Of a stretch of DNA of 64,000 nucleotides, positions 12,601 to 24,600 are shown in pieces. How positions within the stretch are numbered: the stretch's first letter is position 1; every line of letters begins with the position of its first letter. Source of the stretch: Himantopus leucocephalus (Eukaryota; Chordata; Aves; Charadriiformes; Recurvirostridae); the NCBI GenBank assembly GCA_003993805.1, contig RSEF01000001.1, positions 61,790,860 through 61,854,859 of the forward strand, given 5' to 3'. Under the pieces are notes generated by a model, which was given only the letters and a program-made list of their open reading frames with translations, did not search any database and was not told the DNA's origin. A program made the translations under genes and the position numbers.

Positions 12601-15600
12601 AGAATCATAGAATTGTTGAGGCNTTAAGATCATCAAGTCCAACCATTAACCTAACCTGAGAAAACCACTTCTAAACCATGTCCCCAAGTACCTTGTCTAC
12701 CCTTTTTTTAAACACCTCCAGGGATGGAGAATCCACCACCCCCTTATTCCAGACAGCCTATTCCAATGTTTGATAACCTTTTCAGTGAAAAAAAAAGTCA
12801 TAATATCCAATCTAAACCTCGCCTGGCATAATTTGTACCCATTTCCTCTCATCCTATCACTTGTCACTACGGAGAAGAGNNNNNNNNNNNNNNNNNNNNN
12901 NNNNNNNNNNNNNNNNNNNNNNNNNNNNNNNNNNNNNNNNNNNNNNNNNNNNNNNNNNNNNNNNNNNNNNNNNNNNNNNGTCAGCTGGCACCTCCCCGGT
13001 TAGCCAGGACTGCTCATAAATGTTCTTATGTTGTGACTATGCCTATGCCTGTGTCTGTCCTTGCAGCTTGCTGATCCTGATCTTGTCTTGCTGACTGGAC
13101 TTCTTGACTTGACCTCAGACCTGCCTCACCACTGTGGACTTGCCTGGCAATCATTGAACCATTGGCTGACCCTGGTGAGTGTCAGTGGACCTGCTCTGCC
13201 TACCTTGTGCAAGTATGGTGCCTTCGTTGGTGTGGTCCCTGCCCTCCTGCCTTGCTGTCCCTCCCCCTCAGTCCTGGCTTGCCATCCATTGTGGAGCAAG
13301 CTACTCTTGCTACTCCCTGCCTCCAAGACCTGTCTGAAGTATAATACCTCTTGTAGAAAGACTAGCAGTCTTCAAGGGAAGACTTTGAGAGGGGTAGGGA
13401 CCTTACCCGGCAGTTTGTAGGCAGACTGTTCCAACAGTTAATTATCTTTCCTTAAAAATACGTGGCTTTTTTCAGGCTGAATTTGTCTAGCTTCGGCTTC
13501 CAACCTTTACAATCTCATTATGCTTTTTTCTGCTCAATTAAAGAGCCATCTACCATCAGAAATGTCTCCTTATGGTCGGCACTTACAGAGTGTGAGATCA
13601 AGTCACTTCTCTGGTTTCTCTAAGCTTCATTAGCCTCTCGCTGTGAGGCAAGACTTCCAGATTTGTCAGAGTCCTTTTTAATGTGTTGGTATCCCCTATC
13701 CAAATGGGGGTCCCAGATTTGGACACAGTGTTCCTGAAATGGTTGGTGTCCCTGAAGCTAAGCAGAGACAGTCTCACTTCTCGCTCCTAGTTGCTGTTCT
13801 GTAGGTCGTTCAAGAACTGCTCCCCTTAGCTATCACACTCCTCAGGATGCCAGCATGGCTCTGTTTTTCCACAGATAACACCACAAACTAGTGTAAAGTT
13901 CAAAATGAAAACCAGTAAGTTCTTGGAGATGGGAGTGAATTTTCTGCAGAATCTGCTTTCAGATTTCTCACTAAACAGGAATGGGAGATAAGCAAATGAG
14001 GCTATTGTACCTGAGCCTTCCTGGACCTCTTGGAACTGATCTAACTCCTCCATGTTTGATGAACTCTGATCTTCATCTGAGTATGACCGGTTGGCATCAC
14101 CCTGGAACACACAAATTTAGAAGTTGGGAACTCATAAACATTAAAAAAAAACCCATTTGTTCTTGTCTTTCATTGCTGGAAGAACTGTAAAATCCTCCTT
14201 GGCAGCCAAGCATCAGTGTGATCACTGGAAAGAGTCTTGTGTGACCCAGGATCACTGACATATTGTGTTCTTGCTTTTGGAGGGGCAAAGGACTCACCCT
14301 AGCAGGGTAGGGTCTGTTGCACAGGAAGGAATTTGTGAACTCCCTTCCAGAGGGCTTGTCTCTTTCCTTGCAAGGATTAACATTGGCAACTTTTGACACC
14401 CTCAAAGTGTCTCAAAGGTCCTCTTTTTAGGCACCTCTATTCCTCCTCCTGATGAGGCCTTGGTGGCAACTCACCTCAGCCTGGAACCCCTCCACGAGAA
14501 TGGCCACCAGCAGATTGAAGAGCACGTAATTGCCAAATGTCATGAGAGCCACAAAGTAGAGGGATGCCCATGGTGAGGTGGAGGCCATGCCATTATAGAG
14601 CACAACATTCCAGTCCTCCTGGGTTAGGATCTGCAATCAGGAGCGGACACCACATAAACATGAAGGAAGAACATGAAGGGGATTCTCAGAAAAGGACAGT
14701 GAAAGTATACACATCAGGACCACATCAGGCCGCTTAACTTCCGCATAACCACACACCCACTGTTGACTGTCACTGTCCAGCTGTGGCAGTGCCCCAATAA
14801 CATTAGCTGAGCAAGAAGAAACAAGAACGACCATGAGGGCAGCCGTGTGCTGAGGTGACTGTGTTAAACATGGGAGTTGCCACAACAGTAGTGACCTTTG
14901 CGAACTGTGTCCCAGGAAGGAAGGAGCAACCCTGTCTGAGAGATACACCAGTCATTTGGTTACAACACGCAATTGTTCTTCCTCCAAACACCACATGCCG
15001 GAGCCTTTTGTGTGGCCTTTGTGCTGTCAGGAGTGAGTACAATGCTCTGCAATGAGAAAAAGCACCTCCTGATCCTTTTCACTTTGCCCTGGCCCACCCG
15101 TAGAGAGTAAGGTGGGCTCACCTGGAAGACAGTGACGATGGCCCACAGCAGGGAGTCAAAATTCTTCCGGTCAGGAACTGTATCTCCTGTGTCTGTCCTG
15201 AGGCTGAACTTGCAACCAAAGATGTGCATTCCCAGAATACTGTTGGGACAACAAGTGGAGATGGTGTCAAATATAAATATCTCTGCCACCACAATGAGCT
15301 CATCAGAGTCATTCTCCTTTCTTCCCAACAATCTAATGTAACACCTCAGGAGCGAGGGGTAGAACACCACAGCCAGACCATTGGGACCTATCCATGAAGA
15401 AGGAGCTGTGTATTGCACCCCTATAGCCCACCAAAAAACGTTGCTTTCCATCTGTACTGCCTCAGAGCTCACACATTCCCTCCAACCTGTCCTTCAGATC
15501 TTCTCTCTCTATCGTTCTTGTTTGCTCTCATTTTTCTTCATTTCCCTACTACTGCATCCATGGGATGCACTGACAAACTTTCTTGATTGCTTCCTGCCAC

Positions 15601-18600
15601 CCTTCTGTCAGAGTCAGCCTCCAGACTGAGCTGTTTCTGCAGCCAGTGTTGATTACCAAAAGATTTTGCCTATCCTGTGATGGGACATTATGCTCAATGT
15701 GCGCATTTGGTGGCAGTATTTCTCCACCCCGTCCAGGCCAAATCTTCAGCTGCTGAACCCAATTTAGGGCAGCAGTAATCTCAGCCCTTATGAGCAAATA
15801 AACATTTGTCAGTGCTGCCTGAGCCTAGAGCAATGGGCAAGACGAGTCACGCAATTATGCTCTGAAGTTGCTGTCCATGTGAGCCATGCAGTGCCTCTCC
15901 AAAACACTGTGAGGCAACTAACTGCCCCCTCACCTGAATATAAAGATGAAGAGCATGAGAAGCATGCAGAAGGTGGCTACGTTGTCCATAGTCTTCATCA
16001 GCACCACAAGCTGGCGGCGCAAGGCAGGCATGAAACGCACCAGCTTCAGCACCCGCAGGAGACGGAAAGTCCTCAGCACAGAGAGGCCCCCGTCCGACTG
16101 GCCGATGATCTCCCAGATGCTATGGCCCAGAGAGGCACAGGGATCACGAGGGACAAAATGAAAGACAAGCGAACAAATAGGAGAGAGAGAGGAATAACAA
16201 TGCTAATCCAAATTGTCACCTCTGCATTGGCAGCAAGTATAAAGGGGTCAGAGACAAAATCTGTTAGAGTAAAATATAATTAGAATATAGGCTTATACTT
16301 ATGTGCAGAAAGCTAAATTTCTCCCTTAAGAACATGAACATGGCACTGCACGTTACAGGAATGAGGGAAGGATTGCAGCATTAAATTCCAGCAAGATAAG
16401 TTCTTCTATCACACATAAAACCTTTGTAGCATCCTTAATTTGTGCATTTTTAAAATATTCCACAGCTCGTATTTGTTGTAGACTTACAAGGCAATTGAAA
16501 TTGCCTCCATTCCACAGAGGAGAGGACTGAGGGCAGAAACGCTATGCAGCTTGCCTAGGGTTGCCAAGCATTGGGAAAAGACATCTTGGTCTCCCAGTCC
16601 TTAGCTTTGTGCATCAGCTCAGCTCCTCCTAGTATAGCTGCTAAATTCTTTTTGAAAAGGCACGTGAAAACGTGCAAGCTCTGTGATACTCTTTTCTATG
16701 TGTATTTCAGTTGATCCCCAAGGCCCTTGTCACCTGATGATGACGATGATACTGTCGAAGATGTTGTAGGGGTTGCGGAGGTAATCAAAGAGACCAAAAG
16801 CAGCAAGTTTCAGGATCATCTCCAGGGCAAACATGCTTGTAAAGACAACGTTGCTGATCTCCAAGATGTTAGTCAATTCCTCTGGCTGGAGAGAAGGCAA
16901 ATTCAGAGTCAGAACTGAAAGAGCCCTGAAATTATGGGAAATAAAGTGCCACCATTCCCAGGGGACAGGCTTTGTAGAGAACTGCAAAGCTCCCATGGGT
17001 GAGATTAGAGGGGAGCTGGATAGAGCCACTTGCACTCCAATTCCTCTGCGCATTTACTACTTTCATCAAAGATTATGCCCCTAACAAATTATTTTACTAG
17101 AGCTGGTCAGGAGCACCACAGCCATTCACACAGCCAAGGCTGACCAAGCGTCTCCCGCATCCCACTCCATACATTGGTCCCCTGGCTAAAGGCTGCTTTA
17201 CTTTCTTCAAAGAACTTAGGTATTTTTTTGAAGCAGGGCAAAAGCAGCTGATCTGTGCTCAACCTCTTTCTTCAAGGATTTCTTCCTGTGAGGTTTCCAC
17301 AGGTAGCTGGCACAATTTTTTGCTGAAATTCTGCAAACAGTCCCCCATCTTCCTCTAAACCTCACTGCTCTTCTCTGCCGCTTTCCCCTCTATTTTTTCC
17401 CTTCCCTGTTTTTCTCTCCCCTGCTCCCTACCAAATCCTTGGTATGCATTAGTTTTCCAGTCTTGCTCCAGCAGTCTTTTCTCATGCCTCTATCCTCAAA
17501 GTGGTATCAATAACTACCTGAGCAAGTATCAGACTGGATGAATAAGACAATAGTGAGGAAGGGCACACCTACCTGTAAGGGACAGGAAGAGCAGGACAGG
17601 GTGAGGAAAAGACAAAAATAGACAGCAAGAGGAGAAAGGCAGCTGCACAAGGTGAAAACCTCCAGGGATGACACAAGATGACTGTGTTGAAAAAAAAAGG
17701 AGGAAAAAAAAAAGAAAAAATGGGGAAAAAAAAGAAAAAAAAAGAAAAAAAAAGAAAAAAAAGGAAAAAAAGAAAAAAAAAAAGGCAATCTGACTCTGCC
17801 TCGGGCATTTTTTTCTGCTGAATCTCTGACACATCTTTCGGCCCCTGTGATACAGCCTTCTCCAGCAGAGACCGATGTGTTTGTGCATTCGAGAGAAAGT
17901 GTTTTAATGACTCCATCAGTGGAACAAGTCTGAGCAAATTAAATTACTCCTCCTTTTGTTTTCTGAATTAATGACTTTTTCTTCAGTGTGTGCAGCCTTG
18001 GAAACTTCTCTGACAAGGTCAGGAAAGGGTCTAGACCATTTCCTCAGGAATGATGAAACTTTGCTTCAGAGCAAGCCAGAGGTTGCGTTGATGTCATTGA
18101 TGAGGGATGCCAGGATCTTGCCATCCCCTGTGAAATGCAGGCGTTCCCTGCACTGAATTTCACGGAATCACGGAATCACGGAATTTTCAGAGTTGGAAGG
18201 GACCTCTAGAGATCATCTAGTCGGGACTCATCTGCTCAAAGCACCTTTCACCCAGGGACTAGGACTGCACCAGGCCAGACAGCAAGGGCTGAGGTCTCAG
18301 TCAAGGTCAGACGCATGAGGGGCAACACATGCACAAGCCTGCCCATGTTTGCACATACTCAGACACACACATTCATAGCCCAGGGAGACTACCATGGCAA
18401 TGGCAAGGTACAAAACGTTCTCAAAGTGACAGAAAAACTCGCTCCGAGTGTAATTGGTTGCATCTCACGGCAAGGCTAGACAACCCATGGCCTTCAGACC
18501 ACATGAGGCTGCTAGAGCAATTCATCTGGCTGTAGCAGCAGCTGGAGCAGGAGCTGGACCTGCTCCAGACGAAGGTGTGCCACCTTCCCAAGTGGAGGGA

Positions 18601-21600
18601 TAAGACACAGCAGCTCCAAGGCACTTCTTCAGGGCTCCTCTGGCCCAAATTTCCATGTTTACCTTGGGGCAGATATGTCACACCCTCGGACAAGGTTACA
18701 TATTTGATGTCTAACCTACTGTGCCACTGAGCCCCAGCTTCAAGCCTTTGAGGTGAGTCTAACCCACACCCTGTGGTAGCAGGCAGTACTGCTCTCACTG
18801 TTTGGATACCTGTGCCAAAAAGGTAGCTGAAGACTCCCCTCTTCGTTCACATTGGTCTGAGCTATGCCTGGCCACCAGGCCACTCTTTTAAGCATCACAA
18901 AAAAATGGAAGGGAACAAGAAAACTGTGAAAACCTGTTGTTTGGGGCAGGAGACGACAGACAGTCCTGGCACTGTGGAAGCAAAAAAGTGAGTCCCTGCA
19001 GGTCGGAGCCATTGTTTTTACCATGAACTCAGTATTAGTGCGCACTAGGAAAGAGAGTCATAGCCTCTCCCTGAGTACTGCAAAAATGCTGTTTCTCTGA
19101 AGGGCAGCCTTTGTGTTGTCCGTGCTTGTTACTTATTCAACTAGCAGAAGGGAAACTGAGGGAGGAATGCAGTTGTGGTTCTGACCTTCCCCCTGAAGCT
19201 GAGGGCTGCTTTAACCCTGCTCTGGGACCCCCATGCCCAGATCCTCCCAGGTGACCAAATGGACTGGAAACTGCTCCTCACATCTGTGGGTTCCCATGCA
19301 CTTTGCTAATTTCTTGCACTCCTCATTGCAGATTTTTATTGAAATAGTCCGTTTCTTTAAAATCAAAAAAGGGGAGATGGCTCAATTTCCATCCATAATT
19401 ACATTTGAATAACAAAACCATCCTGAAAATGAGGGGAAGAGGAGGGGAGATAAGAGTAAAGAGGGAGAAAGAACAAGTAAGCGCACACGGGAAGGGAGAG
19501 ATGAAGATCACTTCACGGAGAGCCAGGCAGTAATGACACTTGCTGGGAACATGAGGTCCATATGCTAAACAGAGATGCCAATTTCAGCCTGAATCAAATG
19601 ATTATGTCAGTGAGAATGAGCAATGTAAAAAAGCGACAGGCTATGATGGTGGATTATTCTCCTTTCTGCTGTCCACAAGTTCTCTCTTGTGCTGTCGTAG
19701 GGAGCAATTGATGTTTGAAAAGCAATGCTTGCATCTTACTTGTGGAAAAGGTCACCTGTTCCCCCGTCTCTCCTTCCCTCCCTGACATCTGTTTCGCTAG
19801 TCAAGCCTCCACCTGTTAATCTTTTTCTAATGGGCCATCAATCAGCCCCAGCAAAGCATCCTTCCTAGAGAGAGGGGCAGGAAAGACTGGGGAGGGAAAG
19901 GAAAGAGAGATGGGCAAAGAGAAAGGCAGCAAAAGAGGAATTAAAAAAACAAAGCTGAAAAAAAATAGCAAAATAAACTCACTGGCACCCACAAGAAGTA
20001 GAAAAGGAGAGATTTTAAAAAATGGGGTAGGAAAGACGTAAAGGCTGGGCAAGGAAGAGCAACACAAAAGGAATGAACTCAGGAAAAAGAGGAGAAAAAG
20101 AGCGGAGCCAGCTGGAGAGGCCCAAAGGCAGCGCACGCTCACCGGCTAAAGGCAGATCCTGCATAGCAGCTGTTTCTGGGGGTACAGGTAAGTTGGCAGA
20201 GCGCAAAGAGCCATCAGTTGGGAGCTGGGACTGTAGGGTGGGGGCCACCAGGGGATGTGTCTTGTGCACGGATGCCCTCACACCTGGGGCAGCATGGCCA
20301 TGAATGACAGTGGGCAGGGCTGGAGGCTGGGACATGGTTGGTGCTGGGGACACTCTCTGGCCAAGGAAGTGTGAACTTGATGAAGGGGTCAAGCAAACAG
20401 GGAAAAATTGGTTCTTTCCTTTTCTTCCTACCAACACACAGGATTCCCAACACAACGTGGGATCTCACATGTGTGAGAGCTCCCCAGGCTCCCACAGACA
20501 GCACTCAGGCATTTATCATCAGAACTGTTAGCAAGGCTGCCTCCTCCCAGGTCCCTCAGGTTTACCTAGAAACTGTAAATTGAAGTGTCCACAAGGAAAG
20601 GCCTGAACTCAAGGCTACTTTAGCCTAAGGAAAACCAGGGAACACCAGAAATCTCCCCACAAGAAAAGTCTGTTCATATTGCCAAGCCAGGATAAATTCA
20701 TTTACCCATCACTTCAAGAGAGAAACTTGAACAAAACTGTGGGAGCTGAGTATTGGGGTGAGGAGAGCGTCTTGAAGGGGAGAGACCACCAGTGTTTTAA
20801 CTGGACTGGTTCACCTACTCTGAATATGGATCTCTTTCCAAATCCATGAAACTACCTAATTCAGATCTTCATGGCACTAAGCCCTTCATCCCTACCAGTG
20901 TAGATCAAATACTGAGTGTGAAGTCTATGATTCAGGTCTACTTCAGGGCTCCTGCCCAGTGATCAGAAACTAGACCTGGGGCAACAGAGAGCAGCTGCTC
21001 AGCTTTTTCTCCCTTTCAGTTTCTTAGTCACTAGCATTGGAATTCTTACCTCAGATTGGACAGAAAACGTAATTAGTCCATTATCTGACAGCAGCCAGAA
21101 ACTCCCGCACTATAGGAAAGCTTAAGAATATGCAGACCACCATGAAGGCTCTGCAGGAGGAGTTTCTCCTAACCAGGAGTAAATTGGTAAACTGTCTAGA
21201 AATTGAAGAATAATTGATGTGATCTATGCAGACCAGCCCTAACAAACCGTACCTACACATCACTGCCTCTGAGAACATGAGACAGAAATATTCCCTACAG
21301 AGGTCTCTCCAGCCTGTCCATTTTTACTCACCATTTCAAAGTCACTTGACAATAATCAGAAGAGTCATAGAAATCAGCCATGGAACATACCAACTAGCTT
21401 CTACTTACTCTAATCACTGCCCCACAACCAATGCAGGATTTCGTGGTGTTTTGTTATACCCTGGTTTTACAAGACTGAAATAATGTCGTTTCATCTACCA
21501 CCCCGGGGAGACTGTTCCATCATTTACTAAATGTCAGTATGATGAGCTGGCTTGGACGTTTGCTGAATGTTTCTGACAAGCAGCAAATAGTAAAAAGAGA

Positions 21601-24600
21601 AGCAATAACTGTAAAATATGAACTTGTGGATGCAATAAATGCTGGTATAAAGGGAAATCACGCAGGCTAAAGGATATGAAGGTCCTGATCCACAGGGCCA
21701 GTCTAGTTAGGAAACAAGGGATCATCTCCTGATCCACACAAGACAGATCTCATAAAGTATTGATCTGATGTATGAAGGAATACTGAAAGCAGATACTGGA
21801 GAAGATAAACCAAGTTACTCAACAATTGTCTCATTGGCTACGAATGGCAAAGAAGCTTGAGTCCAACAGGCCATTCAAGAAATATATGAGAAAGTCAGCC
21901 TAGGACATTCAGCTGGGACCAGCCTTTCATCCTTATGCTGAATAAGGGAGAAAAGTGGGAAGCATCAGCTTCTCTGTGAATATTAAAAAAAGTAAGCCTC
22001 TTTAAAGGATCCTCTGGACAGCCACAAGCATCTAATATCTTTATTTTCTACACTGGATTTTAAAAATAGGCACTTCCAGTAGAAGCAAATCTGAAGAACT
22101 GCAAAAACTATTTCAAGCAGGACAAAGCTTGAAATGACAGATTTCAGCTTGTGCAATGTCCCAGCAACATCTGAAGGCCTAATACTGAGGATATTACATG
22201 GTATAATGCACACTGACGGATTTGAATAAACTTATCTATTTACAAGTGAAAATTGTGATAAACTTAAGGATTAAAAATGACTCATAGCAGTGCAGTTTGT
22301 CCCAAAATGAGTTAATTTTCCTCACAAGAAATGTATAAGGAGATGGCAAGCTGCCTTGGCCACACAAATACAGGACAAGGGACTGGATGGATAAGCTAAA
22401 CAAAGCCAAATTCCAAGGTAATTTGGATCCGGGTAAAGTGATTTTAGTTCCTGAGGTTAAGTCTCCCAGCAGAAAAACATTGTGAATATTAACCCCCTGA
22501 AGTGTACCAACCAGATAATTTTAATTCATGTTTTTCTTTCTGTTGGTCAAGGCTCAGGAATCGAAGGTGGGATTTGCACATGGGCTCTGTCCCTCAGGTT
22601 CCTGTGTTTCTGAGCCTGAACCTTGTGCCTGGCTCCTGCAGTCTCTCTCGCCCCTGAACCTGATGGCTGGTAGGTGCTTTGGTCAGCAGGCCAGCTCGCC
22701 TGGGTGTAGTCCGTGAGCAAGTGGAGCAGCAAGGAGCTGACGGACACGGCACGAGCTGCTCCCACGACCACTGAAACCTGTGACACTTTCACATGTCCTT
22801 TTGCCCAGCCAGATATGTCCCCAGACAGTGGCTGGGATTGCGACCTCCCATGCACCAGTAAATAAAAGCTAGAGAGGTCTCTATATGCACTAGCCCTGGG
22901 CCAGAAGAGATTCATATGACGAAGTAGCTGAAGTGACAGGATCATAGGATGGTGTCACCCTGCAAATCACAGATCTCTGTGGGCAGAGGATATCATTCTG
23001 TGAAAATCTGTGTTTCTGGGAGGAAAAACAACAGGAAAAAGAGAAAGGAAGGAGAGAAAAGGAAGCAATGAAGCACCAGTCTGAGATGTACTGATAGTAC
23101 GGCTTGAGAAAAACTGAAAGAGAACAAAGGGATGTGCAAAGGCCTATCTGCTTTTTGAGTTAACTGCTGACTGAAGAAGACCTAGAATTCATGGTATGGT
23201 CTGAATATTATTTTTTTTAATCTTCTTATGCCAGGGAAACAGGATTCAGTATACACATTTTAAATAAACAGGCTGCACCACATTTTTCAGTTATGATCAA
23301 TTCGGCTGACATCTCTTTCTAGTAGAAACAGCATGCAGGGTCATAAGCTTTTCCTAGCTACTCATGGATAAAAAGTGATAGCATAACTTTAAGGATGTGT
23401 CATTAATAACCTGCTACTAGAAACCCCAAGGCTGTAGGCAGCTCCCACTCTGCTGCGGGCTGCACAAACACAGCAGAGGCAGCCTAGAAGGGCTTAAATC
23501 TGCACACACAATAGCCAGAACATGAGAGTGAATTCTCTACCCCCAGCTCAAATATTCTTCTGCTAAACTCTTAATTCATGCTGTCTCCAATAAACCAAAA
23601 TGAACAATGGCTCTCCCTGCTTGGTGCTCACATCTTTAAAACATCAGTGGGCAGTTTTCATATTGTCCTGGGCTTCAACCCTTAGTCATCTCTCTGCTAC
23701 GTGATAAATACATCGCTCTTTTTTATCTATTTTCATGAGTCAACCCCTCCAGCCTCTTCTTCATTCTCCTCTCCTCTGAGCTCCTGCCAGTATTTTTCTG
23801 GTACTGAAGCATCCAGTGCAGTTTTGCATCCTGGGATCAAATTAAGGTTTCCCATCAGAAACTAGCTAGGCTTTGAAAAATGGTCTAATGCCTGGAACGT
23901 GGGTGGGATCCAGACATCTGGGGCTTCAAATACTGGCTCAGACACAGCGTTGCCTCAAACAGGGAATTTAAGATACTCTGGGTCTCAAGATGTCTCCGTC
24001 CTGATACAGCACAGGACAAATCTGACCGCCTTGCTTGAACCTGACTCACTGCCTGTCTGCTGCCTGAGTCTGTGTTAAGGACTAGGCTTCACCTGGGCTC
24101 CAAAGCTTCAATGCAGTTCAGCATCTCAGTAGTGATCTGGGCAGACACGTGGAGCCAATCATGGTCGCATTCAGACTGGCAGCATAGATCTGAGACATGG
24201 ATGTACACCATAGAATCATAGAACCGTTTGGGTTGGAACGGACATTTAAAGATCATCTAGTTCCAACCCCCCTGCCACGGGCAGGGACACTTTCCACTAG
24301 ACCAGGTTACTCAAAGCCCCATCCAGCCTGGCCTCGAACCAGTCCATGTTCCTTCAACACAAAGTGCAAGCAGAGCTCCCAGCCAGCAATGCAGATGCAA
24401 GGTCATGGGCATGCTTTGCCCTCTGAAGCTGGCTCCGCACATCACAAAGTAGACACAGCCCCTGTTTCCCAGCTATAAAATGAGGGCATACAATCCTTCT
24501 CCATCTCACAAATCTGTCATTAGGATAAAGCGCACTGCTGACTCAGAGCTGCCTGCAAACTATTGGCCTGAAAGTCAAACCTGTGCCCACACCTGCTTTC

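Noticed and set aside
17507..17937. Minus-strand frames rich in Phe over the A-rich tract
   Set aside because: Artefact of translating a T/C tract; overlapping frames all stay open for the same reason.
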